This document shows, piece after piece, positions 27,239 through 36,027 of a stretch of DNA of 64,000 nucleotides (position 1 is the first letter of the stretch; each line of letters starts with the position of its first letter). The DNA lies in contig NZ_JAGINU010000001.1 of NCBI RefSeq assembly GCF_017876315.1, positions 4,402,001 through 4,466,000 on the forward strand. Direction: 5' to 3'. The stretch is from Pseudonocardia parietis. GTDB lineage: Bacteria > Actinomycetota > Actinomycetes > Mycobacteriales > Pseudonocardiaceae. Under the pieces are notes generated by a model. The model saw only the letters and a program-made list of their open reading frames with translations, was not told the origin of the DNA and searched no databases. The position numbers and the translations under genes are program-made.

Positions 27239-27247
27239 CCCCGCTCG

Positions 27248-27748
27248 TCAGGGGATCCGGGCGTGATGATCCAGTAGACGACCGAGCAACTGCAGGAGCT
27301 GGTCGCGTTCGGCCGCGTTCAGCGGGGCGAGCAGTTCGTCGTGGAGGTCGTCCAGAACCTTGTCGAGCAGGCGCAGGTGACGGCGGCCTCGGGTGGAGAT
27401 CGTGATGATGTTGCGGCGCTGGTCGTCGAGGTCCGGCGCCCGCTCGACGAGGTCACGCTCGGCCAGCTCGTTGAGCACGCCGACCATGTCGCTGCGGTAG
27501 ATGCCGGAGCGCCGGCTCAAGGCCGCCTGGCTGCCCGGCCCGAACTCCTGCAGCGAGGCGAGCACGGCGTAGTGCCATTTGCGGGCGTCGACCTGGGCCA
27601 GCCCGTCGGTGATCAGCCGGTCCGACCGGGCGGTCAGCTGGGACAGCTGTCGGCTCGCCCGTCGACGCAGCCTGTCGGGCGTCCCGGGCACGCCGTCGTC
27701 GGGAATGTCCGCGGCATGCGCTCTGCTCACGGGCACCACTCTAGTCAT
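27248..27748 (-). CDS. MarR-family transcriptional regulator
   Basis: 166 residues, winged helix at about 60-125 (YAVLASLQEFGPGSQAALSRRSGIYRSDMVGVLNELAERDLVERAPDLDDQRRNIITIS). It is divergent from the dienelactone hydrolase at 27854. The 105-bp gap holds two matching palindromic sites 40 bp apart, the first just 3 bp from this gene's ATG, so autoregulation and control of the hydrolase are both likely. Confidence 0.9.
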   Translation of the reverse strand: MTRVVPVSRAHAADIPDDGVPGTPDRLRRRASRQLSQLTARSDRLITDGLAQVDARKWHYAVLASLQEFGPGSQAALSRRSGIYRSDMVGVLNELAERDLVERAPDLDDQRRNIITISTRGRRHLRLLDKVLDDLHDELLAPLNAAERDQLLQLLGRLLDHHARIP

Positions 27749-27750
27749 TG

Positions 27751-27807
27751 CGTTAGTGAGACTAACGATGTACGTTCACTCGCGCCGAAACGTTAGTCCG
27801 ATAAACG
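27751..27807. promoter_or_regulatory. two MarR operator sites
   Basis: Site 1 is the perfect palindrome CGTTAGTGAGACTAACG (27751-27767). Site 2 is CGTTAGTCCGATAAACG (27791-27807), same left arm and imperfect right arm. Their starts are exactly 40 bp apart, close to four helical turns. They cover the promoter region of both divergent genes. Confidence 0.75.
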
Positions 27808-27853
27808 GTATTTCGGCGACCTCCCGGAAGGAAGCTCCGCCATTCCCGTCACG

Positions 27854-28585
27854 ATGTTGCAGATCCCCACCCCGGACGGCTCGGCCGACGCCTTCGCCGC
27901 CTTCCCCGACCACGGCGAGCGGCACCCAGGGGTGCTGATGTACGCGGATGCCTTCGGCATCCGGCCCGTGCTGCGGGGGATGGCCCGGGAACTGGCCGGG
28001 CACGGGTACTACGTGCTCGTCCCCAACGTCTTTTACCGGCACGGCCCGAGCCCGGTGATCGAGCTTCCGGAGTACATCGACGAGGAGGCCCGGACCACGT
28101 CCGTCGCCCAACTGATGCCCTTGATCGAGGCGCACACGACCGAACGTGTCCTGCGCGACGCCGACGCCTATCTCAGGTTCCTCACCACCCGGCCCGAGGC
28201 CGGCGCCGGACCGGTCGCGGTGACCGGCTACTGCATCGGCGGTCTGCTGGCATTGCGCACCGCCGCGGCCCATCCCGGCCGGGTGGCCGCCGTCGCCGGA
28301 TTCCACGGCCCCGTGGGGGCCGACGGGCCCGATCGGGACCGTCTCCTCTCCGGGCTCACCGCCCGGGTCCATCTCGGCCACGCCGAGACCGACCTGACGT
28401 CCGAGACCCTCGGCGAGCTCAACCAGGCCCTGGACGCGGCCGGGGTCGACTACACCTCCGAGATCTACCCCGGCACCGTCCACGGCTTCACCATGTCCGA
28501 CACCGACGCCTTCGACCCCGCCGGTCTGCAACTCCACTGGGACCGTCTGCTCCCCCTCCTCGAACGCACGACGGCCGACCGCTGA
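27854..28585 (+). CDS. dienelactone hydrolase family protein
   Basis: 243 residues, alpha/beta hydrolase with nucleophile Cys127 in GYCIGG, acid in GHAETD and histidine in GTVHGFTM, the Cys-Asp-His triad of dienelactone hydrolases. These act on lactones from chlorocatechol degradation or on general esters. The nearest good ribosome site (GGAAGGAAG, 27826-27834) is 19 bp from the ATG but 7 bp from an in-frame ATT at 27842, so the true start may be the rarer ATT. Controlled by the divergent MarR protein by inference. Confidence 0.88.
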   Translation: MLQIPTPDGSADAFAAFPDHGERHPGVLMYADAFGIRPVLRGMARELAGHGYYVLVPNVFYRHGPSPVIELPEYIDEEARTTSVAQLMPLIEAHTTERVLRDADAYLRFLTTRPEAGAGPVAVTGYCIGGLLALRTAAAHPGRVAAVAGFHGPVGADGPDRDRLLSGLTARVHLGHAETDLTSETLGELNQALDAAGVDYTSEIYPGTVHGFTMSDTDAFDPAGLQLHWDRLLPLLERTTADR

Positions 28586-28720
28586 GTCTCCGGTCGGACC
28601 ATCGGATTGTTCGTCTGCACATCGGCCGCGGTGTCAGGTCTGTGTGGCCCTCCCTTGTCGCGGACCGGGCGCGGGGCGACCCTCGGGACCCGCATCCGCA
28701 GCACTCGGAGGACGATCGGC

Positions 28721-29995
28721 ATGCTCGACCGCGAGATCGCAGAGCGCATCACCGCAGCGGTGAACGCACGCTTCGACGATCAGCTCGCCTGGACCGCCGA
28801 GCTGGTCCGGTCACCCAGCCTGCGGGCGCAGGAGACCGACGCGCAGGACCTCATCGAGGGCGCCCTGCTCGAGAGCGGCCTGACGGTCGACCGGTGGGCC
28901 ATCGACTCGCCCGAGCTGCGCGACCACGAGGGATACGGGCCGACCACGGTCGATCCCGCGACGCTGGAGAACGTGGTCGGGACCTACACCCCGGTCGTCG
29001 AGCACGGCCGTTCGCTGATCCTGAACGGGCACGTCGACGTCGTCCCCACCGGCCCGCAGGAGTCCTGGAGCCGTTCGCCGTGGGACGCGAGCATCGTCGA
29101 CGGCTGGATGTACGGCCGCGGCAGCGCCGACATGAAGGCCGGCATCGGGGCGAACCTGTTCGCGCTGGAGGCGCTGCGGACGGCGGGCTACCGGCCGACC
29201 GCACGCATCCACGTCCAGTCCGTCGTCGAGGAGGAGTGCACCGGCAACGGCTCGCTCGCCGCCCTACTGCGCGGCTACACCGCCGACGCCTGCGTCATCC
29301 CCGAACCCGAGGACGACAAGCTGGTGCGCGCCAACGTCGGGGTCCTGTGGTTCGACGTCACCGTCCGCGGCGTGCCGACCCACCTGCGGGAGATGAGCAA
29401 CGGGCGCAACGCCATCGACGCCGCCTACACAATCATGAACGACCTGCGCGAGCTCGAGGACCGGTGGAACCGGCGCAAGGGCGAGCACCGCTACTTCGCC
29501 GACGTCGAGCGCCCGATCAACTTCAACTTCGGTGTGATCAACGGTGGTGACTGGCCCTCCAGCGTGCCCGCCCGCTGCACGTTCACGGTGCGCGCCGCGA
29601 TCTACCCCGGCACCCCGGCCGCGCAGGCCTGGGCCGAGATCCAGGAGGTCCTGGCGAAGTCGGAGGCGTCGCTCGGCCTCCCGGTCGCCGCGACGCCGTC
29701 CGGGTTCTTCGCCGAGGGCTACGTGCTGGAGGAGGGGTCGGCGGCCGAGGACGTCCTGGCCCGCTCGCACGAGCGGGTGTTCGGCAGCGTGCTCGAGTCC
29801 TTCACCACCCCGGGCTATCTCGACGGCCGGGTCTTCACCCTCTACGGCGACATCCCGTGCCTGGTCTACGGGCCGGTCTCGGAGGCCATCCACGGTCTGG
29901 ACGAGCGGGTCGAGGTCGAGTCGATCCGGCGGATCACGACCGCCATCGCGCTGTTCGTCGCCGAGTGGTGCGGCGTCGAGCCGATCACGGACTGA
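28721..29995 (+). CDS. M20-family metallopeptidase/deacylase (ArgE/DapE-like)
   Basis: 424 residues from ATG 28721 with CGGAGGA upstream. Di-zinc motifs: LILNGHVDVVPTGP, YGRGSADMKAGIGAN, VVEEECTGNG, CVIPEPEDD and a late His (SEAIHGLDE). An internal dimerisation domain is present (VTVRGVPTHLREM...). It removes an acyl, succinyl or formyl group from an amino acid or related amide. It is followed by a PucR-type regulator and an MHS transporter, suggesting uptake and hydrolysis of one nitrogenous compound. Confidence 0.9.
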   Translation: MLDREIAERITAAVNARFDDQLAWTAELVRSPSLRAQETDAQDLIEGALLESGLTVDRWAIDSPELRDHEGYGPTTVDPATLENVVGTYTPVVEHGRSLILNGHVDVVPTGPQESWSRSPWDASIVDGWMYGRGSADMKAGIGANLFALEALRTAGYRPTARIHVQSVVEEECTGNGSLAALLRGYTADACVIPEPEDDKLVRANVGVLWFDVTVRGVPTHLREMSNGRNAIDAAYTIMNDLRELEDRWNRRKGEHRYFADVERPINFNFGVINGGDWPSSVPARCTFTVRAAIYPGTPAAQAWAEIQEVLAKSEASLGLPVAATPSGFFAEGYVLEEGSAAEDVLARSHERVFGSVLESFTTPGYLDGRVFTLYGDIPCLVYGPVSEAIHGLDERVEVESIRRITTAIALFVAEWCGVEPITD

Positions 29996-30024
29996 GGCAC
30001 ACACCGGGCACCTATGCTGTGCAG

Positions 30025-31266
30025 GTGCACAAAGGCCGGGGCGACGACGCCGACGTCCGCTGGGAAGAGCTGGTCACCCGGCTACGGGGCGACTCGGACG
30101 CGCTGTTCCGCTCGTTCCGGGAACGGGTTCTGCTGGTGCCTCCGTACGCCCGCGGGCTCGTCCCCCTCGCCCGGATGGAGGACGACGCGGCGCAGACCTT
30201 CGACTACCTGCTGCGCCGGATCGGCAGGATGCGGGTTCCGGGCCGGCTGACCGGGATCGGCACCTCGATCGGCCGCGACCGGGCCCACCGCGGGGTCCCG
30301 CTCAACGACCTCCTCACGGCGGTCCGCCTGAACTTCCGGATCCTCTGGGACGCGCTGCGCGACCAGGCGGACCCGGCCGACGGACCGTTGCTCGTCGAGC
30401 GGGTCGACCGGCTGTGGGCAGCGGTCGAGGAGCACGCCCTGCAGGTGCAGATCGCCTACCAGGACGAGGCCGCGTTGATCGCCCGCGAGCGCCACGGCGA
30501 GCGGTCGATGCTGGTGGCGGCGTTGCTGGGGCAGGTGGACGGGCCCGACGACCTGATCGCGGAGCCGAGCCCGGACGACGTGGCCCGCGTCGCGCGGGCA
30601 CTCGACGTCGGTATCGACGACCCCGTGCTGGTCGTGGTGGCACCGGCGACCGCAGGCGCGCAGTTGCGCCGCGCGGCGGACTCGCTCGGCGCCCACGACC
30701 GCCCGGTGCACGTGCAGGCACTCCCCCGCCACGCCGTACTGCTGGCCCGCTGGTCGGGAACGGTCACCGACGACGGGCCGGCCGGGGTCCGTGCGCTGCG
30801 GGCCGGACTGGGTGGGCTGCTGGACGCGGTCCCGTGCGCGATCGGACCACTCGCGCACGGCCTGGCGAACGTGCCACGCAGCGCCCGCACGGCACTGCGG
30901 GTGGTCGACGCACTGCCCGGCCTGACGGGGCCGGTCGATCCCGCACAGGCCTGGTTGCCGGTCGTGGCCGCCGGGCTGTGCTCCGCCCGCGGGGTCGGGC
31001 AGGAGCTGGTCGGGTCGGTGCTGGCCGGCCTGGCCGCCGTCCCGCCGGCCGAGCGCGAACGCCTCGTGCAGACCGTGCGTGCGTGGGCCCGGACCGGGAC
31101 GGTGACCGCCGTGTCGCAGGAGCTGTGGTGTCACCGCAACACCGTGCTGAACCGCCTCCGCCGGTTCGGCGAGCTGACCGGCCACGACGTGACTGTTCCG
31201 GACGAGGCCACCGTCGTGCTGCTGGCACTCGCGTGTGCCGACGCGCCGACGCCGGGGCACCGGTGA
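30025..31266 (+). CDS. PucR/CdaR-family transcriptional regulator
   Basis: About 413 residues. The C-terminal PucR helix-turn-helix is clear (LVQTVRAWARTGTVTAVSQELWCHRNTVLNRLRRFGELTG), with a GGDEF-like middle region (DDPVLVVVAPATAGAQ...). The start is GTG 30025 or GTG 30019. No ribosome site exists, but TATGCT at 30013-30018 lies 6 bp before GTG 30025, consistent with a leaderless transcript. It starts 29 bp after the M20 gene and probably controls that gene and the transporter. Confidence 0.82.
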   Translation: MHKGRGDDADVRWEELVTRLRGDSDALFRSFRERVLLVPPYARGLVPLARMEDDAAQTFDYLLRRIGRMRVPGRLTGIGTSIGRDRAHRGVPLNDLLTAVRLNFRILWDALRDQADPADGPLLVERVDRLWAAVEEHALQVQIAYQDEAALIARERHGERSMLVAALLGQVDGPDDLIAEPSPDDVARVARALDVGIDDPVLVVVAPATAGAQLRRAADSLGAHDRPVHVQALPRHAVLLARWSGTVTDDGPAGVRALRAGLGGLLDAVPCAIGPLAHGLANVPRSARTALRVVDALPGLTGPVDPAQAWLPVVAAGLCSARGVGQELVGSVLAGLAAVPPAERERLVQTVRAWARTGTVTAVSQELWCHRNTVLNRLRRFGELTGHDVTVPDEATVVLLALACADAPTPGHR

Positions 31267-31281
31267 GCGGGGCGGCCGGGA

Positions 31282-32601
31282 TCAGGTCGTCGTCGTCCGC
31301 GCGGCCGCGACCCGGTCGCGCTCGACGAAGAACCGCGGCGCGGCCATGCCGCAGCCGCAGGTGATCATGGCGATCCCGATCAGGAGCAGGGTCGGCAGCA
31401 CGGAGCTCCCGCCACCGAGCGCGAGCAGCGCGGTCGCGGCCAGTGGCACGAACCCGCTGGCCACGCCGGAGATGTTCGCCGACAGCGCGACGCCGCTGTA
31501 GCGCAGGTGCGGCGGGAACAGCTCGGTGAGCAGAGCGCCCGACACCGCGTACGGGATCGAGAGCAGCGCGGTCACCAGCGTCACCCCGAGCACCACCGCC
31601 ACGGCGGCCATCGAGTCGATCATCCAGAACCCGGGGAACGCCACGAGGATCGATCCGAGGGCACCCAGCACCGTCACCCGGGCGGCGCCGTACCGGTCGG
31701 CGAGCCGCCCGCCCACGATCAGCACGACGATCTCCACGGTCGCCGCCACCAGCGTCGCGACCAGCATCAGCCAGCGCGGAAGGCCGAGCGTCGCGGTGCC
31801 GTAGCTGATCACGAACGTGGTGATCAGGTAGAAGCCGCCGACGCCGAGGAACGCCGTCCCGGCGCCGATCAGCAGCTGCGGCCAGGCCGTGGTCAGGACC
31901 TCGCGGACCGGGGACGAGGCCCGCTCGTCCTCCTCGAGCATCTTCTCGAACAGCGGCGACTCCTCGACCCGCCTGCGCAGCCAGACCGCGATCCCGAGCA
32001 GCGGGAAGGCGGCGAGGAAGGGCAGCCGCCAGCCCCACGAGTCGAAGGCCTCCTGCGGCAGTGTCGACACCGCGAGGAACGCGCCCGAGGACAGCAGGGT
32101 GCCGACCGGCGAGCCGATCTGGGGCATCGCGGCATAGCGTCCGCGCCGCTCCGGTGGGGCGTGCTCGACGGCGAGGGTGACCGCGCCACCCCACTCACCG
32201 CCCACCGCCACGCCCTGCAGCAGCCGCAACAACGTCAGCAGGATCGGGGCCGCGAGCCCGATCGAGAGGTAGTCCGGCAGCACGCCGATCAACGTCGTGG
32301 CGATACCGATCATCGTGACGGTGATGATCAGGCACCGCTTGCGGCCGATCCGGTCCCCGAGGTGGCCGAAGATCACCGCACCGAGCGGCCGCGCCGCGAA
32401 CCCGACCGCGAACGAGGCGAACGCAGCCAGGGTGGCGACCACGGCGTCGTCGGTGGCGAAGTACAGCCGGTTGAACACCAGCGACGCGGCGGTGCCGTAC
32501 AGGAAGAAGTCGTACCACTCCAGCGCGGTGCCCACGAAGGCACCGAAAGCGACCTTCCTGGCTTCCGCATCGGTCACCGTGGGACCGGGCCTCTCGCTCA
32601 T
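31282..32601 (-). CDS. MFS transporter, metabolite:H+ symporter (MHS) family
   Basis: 439 residues with 12 predicted membrane spans. MHS signatures: FVGTALEWYDFFLYGTAASLVF at the N-terminus, and FGHLGDRIGRKRCL between TM2 and TM3. GEWGGAVTLAVEHAPPERRGRYAAMPQIGSPVG is in the middle. Substrates in this family are organic acids, betaines or osmolytes. ATG 32601 follows GAGGAG. Its stop is 15 bp from the convergent PucR gene, so co-function with the M20/PucR pair is inferred. Confidence 0.9.
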   Translation of the reverse strand: MSERPGPTVTDAEARKVAFGAFVGTALEWYDFFLYGTAASLVFNRLYFATDDAVVATLAAFASFAVGFAARPLGAVIFGHLGDRIGRKRCLIITVTMIGIATTLIGVLPDYLSIGLAAPILLTLLRLLQGVAVGGEWGGAVTLAVEHAPPERRGRYAAMPQIGSPVGTLLSSGAFLAVSTLPQEAFDSWGWRLPFLAAFPLLGIAVWLRRRVEESPLFEKMLEEDERASSPVREVLTTAWPQLLIGAGTAFLGVGGFYLITTFVISYGTATLGLPRWLMLVATLVAATVEIVVLIVGGRLADRYGAARVTVLGALGSILVAFPGFWMIDSMAAVAVVLGVTLVTALLSIPYAVSGALLTELFPPHLRYSGVALSANISGVASGFVPLAATALLALGGGSSVLPTLLLIGIAMITCGCGMAAPRFFVERDRVAAARTTTT

Positions 32602-32831
32602 CGCCACTCCTCGGTCGTGGGCGGGACGGTCCGCACAGCATTCAGACGAGAGCGGTGTCACGGAACCACGGACTGCACCGATCTGTCCCCCGCTCGGTAG
32701 GCGTCTGCACAACGAGCGGCGGACCGGCGCCGCGCGCGGCCCGGCGGGCGCCTGGTCGTCGCGCTCTGCCGGGGCGGTGGAACCGGCACCGCCCCGGCGT
32801 GGTCGCCGACCGCCGCCGAGGCCGGCCGCGT

Positions 32832-32892
32832 GATCACCGGTTGAGGAGTGCGGCGTACGCGTGGCGGTCGCGGCACTCCATAACCGGTGATC
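32832..32892. repeat. intergenic hairpin repeat, copy B
   Basis: Arms GATCACCGGTTGAGGAGTGC and the complement of GATCACCGGTTATGGAGTGC (18 of 20 paired), around a GC-rich 21-nt centre. Same ends and inner GGAGTG as copy A. Confidence 0.75.
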
Positions 32893-32953
32893 TTCAAGAG
32901 ATCGGCGTTCCCCTCCCCTCCGCTCCGACACCACGGCGCCCGGCCCCGGCGAC

Positions 32954-32973
32954 GGGTCGGGTCGGGTCGGGTC
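32954..32973. repeat. GGGTC microrepeat
   Basis: Four perfect 5-bp units. It lies between hairpin copy B and the 45-bp repeat. Confidence 0.8.
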
Positions 32974-33084
32974 GGGGACGAAGCCTCCGGCCGGCCGGGC
33001 CGCGCCGTACCCAGCGGCGGGTCGGGTCGCCGGCCTCTGCCCCGTTCCGGCGCCGTCGGCTCCTTGGTCGAGACGGGGTGGGAT

Positions 33085-33129
33085 GTCGTCGTTTGGTTGA
33101 CGTTTTGCTGGCGTCAATGAATCATTGAC
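33085..33129 (+). repeat. 45-bp palindrome-bearing direct repeat, copy 1
   Basis: Begins GTCGTCGTTTGGTTGACG and ends in the perfect 17-bp palindrome GTCAATGAATCATTGAC. It matches 42 of 45 bases with copy 2 at 36246-36290, same orientation. TTGACG and CGTCAA can also pair, giving two alternative stems. Confidence 0.85.
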
Positions 33130-33292
33130 AACTGAGGGACACCGCCTCGCCGTCCGGACGCTGCAGGCCTTGATCAGGAATCGCCGCTGTACTCGCATCG
33201 GACGGGTGAAATGGGAGGTCAGCCCGCTCGGCCTGTAACGCCGCGTCGAGGGCACGCAGCCACCCTGCTCCCCCGCCCCGGACGAGCCGGAG

Positions 33293-34150
33293 TCACGTCC
33301 GGCGCGCGATGACCAGCCAGCAGGCCGACGGGTAGCCGACCCCGCGCTCCGGATCGTGATGGGCCACCACGTCGTCACGCAGTCGTTCCAGGGCCAGTTC
33401 CCTGGTCCGCGGATCGAGGTCGGCGATCAACCCGGCGTGCTGGGCAGCGAGATAGTCCAGGGCTTCGGCCGGGTGGGGCCCGACGTTCATCAGCTCCTCG
33501 ACCGGGTCGATCGCGATCTCCTCGAACCCGGCCGCGCCCAGCACCTCCCGCACGCGGGCCGGATCGGCGAACGAGACCGGGCCGGCCCTGCCGTCCTCCG
33601 GCGGCCGGGGCGTCACGCGGTCGGGGGTGAGCGCCTCGAGGACCCGATGCATGAACGGGTTGCGGTCGAACGCCTGCCAGACCAGCAGGGCCAATGATCC
33701 GCCGGGGCGCAGCGCGGCGGCCAGGTTGCCGAACGCGGCCACCGGGTCGTCGAAGAACATCGTCCCGTGCCGGCTGACGACCACGTCCACACCGGACGGG
33801 TCGAACGGGTGGACCTGCGCGTCGGCCCGGGTGAAGGACACGTTCCCGAGCTGTTCCTCCTCGGCCCGGGAACGGGCCACGGCGAGCATCCGGGTGGAGA
33901 GGTCCACGCCACGGGCCTGTCCGGTGGGTGCGGCGAGCCGGGCCGCGGCACGGGTGATCGCGCCCGTTCCGCAGCCGACGTCGAGGACCCGCCGGCCACC
34001 GACGATGCCGGCGGCATCCAGCAGCGCCTCGTTGTAGGCGGCGACGCCGCGGTCGAAACGGCCCGCGTTGCTCGCCCAGAACTCCCCGGTCTCGCCGTCC
34101 CACGCCTGCCGCTGTACCGCGTTCGCCGTCGTAGGGATCACGCTCGGCAT
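33293..34150 (-). CDS. class I SAM-dependent methyltransferase
   Basis: 285 residues from ATG 34150. SAM motifs: RRVLDVGCGTGAITRAAARL, VDLSTRMLAVAR, DAQVHPFDPSGVDVVVSRHGTMFFDDP, LRPGGSLALLVWQAFDRNPFM. It resembles UbiE/COQ5-like small-molecule methyltransferases. Nothing nearby names the acceptor. A truncated ABC exporter gene lies immediately upstream on the other strand, so the native neighbourhood has been disturbed. Confidence 0.88.
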   Translation of the reverse strand: MPSVIPTTANAVQRQAWDGETGEFWASNAGRFDRGVAAYNEALLDAAGIVGGRRVLDVGCGTGAITRAAARLAAPTGQARGVDLSTRMLAVARSRAEEEQLGNVSFTRADAQVHPFDPSGVDVVVSRHGTMFFDDPVAAFGNLAAALRPGGSLALLVWQAFDRNPFMHRVLEALTPDRVTPRPPEDGRAGPVSFADPARVREVLGAAGFEEIAIDPVEELMNVGPHPAEALDYLAAQHAGLIADLDPRTRELALERLRDDVVAHHDPERGVGYPSACWLVIARRT

Positions 34151-34168
34151 TGTCGCGTGCCGACGGCG

Positions 34169-34510
34169 CGGTGTCAGTCGTCCATCGCGCGAGCGCTGCT
34201 GAAGGACACGCCGATCGTCCTGCTGGACGAGGTGAGCTCCGCGCTGGACCCGGTCAACGAGGTCGCCGTCCACGAGGGGATCGAGCGCCTGATGGCGGGC
34301 CGGACCGTCGTGATGGTCGCCCACCGGCTGCGGACCGTCCAACGCGCCGACCGCATCGTCTTCCTGGACGGGAGCCGGATCGTCGAGCAGGGCAGCCACG
34401 ACGACCTGCTGCGCCACGGCGGCCGCTACACCGACTTCTGGGCGGCATCGCTGACCCCGGTCGCCGGCAGGGACCCGATCGCCGGCAGGAACCCGGTCGC
34501 CGACACCTGA
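34169..34510 (+). pseudogene. C-terminal fragment of an ABC exporter ATPase
   Basis: Only the last part of the nucleotide-binding domain remains: SIARALLKDTPIVLLDEVSSALDP (Walker B and D-loop), MVAHRLRTVQRADRIVFLDG (H-loop) and VEQGSHDDLLRHGGRYTDFWAA. Walker A, the LSGGQ signature and all membrane spans are missing, and no start codon or ribosome site is present. It is a remnant of an ABCB-type exporter. The tail repeats the element AGRDPIAGRNPVA. The break is at about 34175. Confidence 0.85.
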
Positions 34511-34660
34511 ACCGGCGGGCGGCGCTGAACCGATCGCCGACGGCTGACCCCGCTCGCCGGCGGCTGACCCGGGGCCGGCGCTGAACGGCGGCCGGGGCTG
34601 AACCGCGGCCGGGGCTGAACAGGCAGCCGGCCCTGAACAGGTGAGCGGCGTCGGCCCGAG
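34511..34660. repeat. degenerate tandem repeats with GGGGCTGAAC core
   Basis: Several units of about 16-22 bp ending CTGAAC or CTGACC follow the ABC remnant, for example GCGGCCGGGGCTGAAC twice in succession. No gene is visible between here and the IS3 element at 34718. Confidence 0.6.
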
Positions 34661-34747
34661 CCCGGCGGCCGCCGTCGACCCGAGCCCCGCGTGCCCGGGT
34701 GTGGCGCGGGCGCCTCGTGAGGTTCCCCCGGTTTCGCGGAGTCCGGG

Positions 34748-35644
34748 TTATCTGTGATCGTCGCGCTGGCCGCGATCGTAGGCGTCCTCGTACTCGTCAG
34801 GTGAGAGCCCGCCGAGCCCGGCCTGGATCCGGCGGGGGTTGTACCAGCCGTCTATGTAGCGCAGCAGGGCGTGCTCGGCCTCGGCGCGGGTGGCGAACGT
34901 CGTACCCGGCCAGTACACGAGTTCGATCTTGAGCGTGGACCACAGGTTCTCCGCGAGGGCGTTGTCGTAGCTGTCGCCTGTGGACCCGGTCGAGGGTGCG
35001 ACACCGGAGTCGACCAGGCGCTGGGTGAACCGCAGCGCCGTGTACTGGGCGCCCTTGTCGCTATGGAAGATCAACTCGCCGGAGCGCGCCGATCGGGAGC
35101 GCAGCGCATGATCCAGGGCGGTGAGCACCAGCGCGGTGGTCGCCCGCTCACCGGTGGCCCAGCCGACGACCCGGTTGGCGAACGCGTCGCGCACCGAGGC
35201 CAGCCACAGCACGCCCTCGCCGGTGACCAGCCGCGTCAGGTCAGCGACCCAGAGCCGGTTCGGCGCGTCGGCCCGGAAGTCGCGCTCGACCCGGTCCGGG
35301 GCGGCGGTGTGGTTCGGATCCTGCCGGGTCGAGCCGTGGCGCCAGCCCCGGCGCAGGTGCGCGCCCTGCAGGCCGTGGGTGCGCATGATCCGCTCGATGC
35401 GCTTGCGCCCGACGCGCACGCCCTGGCGGCGCAGCTCCAGCCACACCCGCGGCGAGCCGTAGGTAGCGGCGTGCTCGTTCACGCTGCGCACCTTGACGAT
35501 CTGCTCGAGCAGCGCCGCGTCGTCGAGCTCGCGCCGGCTCGGGGCGGCCTGGCGGGCCCGCCAGTCGTAGTAGGTCGAGGCCGGGATGCCCCGGACCCGC
35601 AGTACGAGACCGGCCGGGAAGCCATGGGCGTCGATGAAGCTCAT
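34748..35644 (-). CDS. IS3-family transposase OrfB (DDE)
   Basis: 298 residues. A HTH_21 region (YGSPRVWLELRRQGVRVGRKRIERIMRTHGL) precedes an integrase core with D, D, E: LWVADLTRL, IFHSDKGAQYT, YDNALAENLWSTLKIEL. The ATG at 35644 overlaps the OrfA stop (ATGA) and has GGAGG just upstream, so it can be made by coupled restart; frameshift fusion is the usual IS3 alternative. All three acidic residues are present. Confidence 0.92.
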   Translation of the reverse strand: MSFIDAHGFPAGLVLRVRGIPASTYYDWRARQAAPSRRELDDAALLEQIVKVRSVNEHAATYGSPRVWLELRRQGVRVGRKRIERIMRTHGLQGAHLRRGWRHGSTRQDPNHTAAPDRVERDFRADAPNRLWVADLTRLVTGEGVLWLASVRDAFANRVVGWATGERATTALVLTALDHALRSRSARSGELIFHSDKGAQYTALRFTQRLVDSGVAPSTGSTGDSYDNALAENLWSTLKIELVYWPGTTFATRAEAEHALLRYIDGWYNPRRIQAGLGGLSPDEYEDAYDRGQRDDHR

Positions 35645-35952
35645 GACCACCTCCGGGTCGGGCCGATCTCGCTGGCGAAATACGCACTCGCCGCGCGCAG
35701 GACCTCGTTGACCCGCCGCAGCTCAGCGTTCTCGGCCGCCAACCTGCGGTTCTCCTCAACCATGTCAGTGCTTGAGCGGTCATGCCGTTCGCCGGCGTCG
35801 GCCTCGGCCTGACGGACCCAGTTCCGCAAGGCCTCGGGGTGCACGTTGAGCTGCTCGGCCAGCCGCTTGAACGACGGCCGCGGCTCGGACTGTCGATACA
35901 GCCGAACCGCCCGTTCCCGCAGCTCATCGGGGTACTTCCTCGGTGCTGCCAA
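35641..35952 (-). CDS. IS3-family transposase OrfA
   Basis: About 103 residues from TTG 35952. HTH_Tnp_1 pattern RKYPDELRERAVRLYRQSEPRPSFKRLAEQLNVHPEALRNWVRQAEADAG is followed by a leucine-rich coiled coil (EENRRLAAENAELRRVNEVLRAASAYFASE). The frame is open further upstream to 36213, beyond the IS end, so the TTG within the element is preferred. Confidence 0.85.
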   Translation of the reverse strand: MAAPRKYPDELRERAVRLYRQSEPRPSFKRLAEQLNVHPEALRNWVRQAEADAGERHDRSSTDMVEENRRLAAENAELRRVNEVLRAASAYFASEIGPTRRWS

Positions 35953-36027
35953 CAGAGCCTTCCTTCCCAGTCCCTCACGATGGGACCAGTCTTCGAAGAC
36001 TCCGGCGAAGCGGGGGAAGCTCATCGG

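Larger units (their letters stand above)
32602..33292. other. gene-free region rich in repeats
   Basis: About 690 bp without a credible gene. It holds hairpin repeat copy B (32832-32892), four GGGTC units (32954-32973) and copy 1 of a 45-bp repeat (33085-33129). Confidence 0.7.
34718..36023. mobile_element. IS3-family insertion sequence, about 1306 bp, with TCG target duplication
   Basis: Imperfect inverted ends: TGAGGTTCCCCCGGTTTCGC at 34718 and, read inward from 36023, TGAGCTTCCCCCGCTTCGCC. TCG flanks both sides (34715-34717 and 36024-36026), a 3-bp target duplication typical of IS3. It carries orfA and orfB on the minus strand, both intact. It inserted 4 bp from hairpin copy C. Confidence 0.88.
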
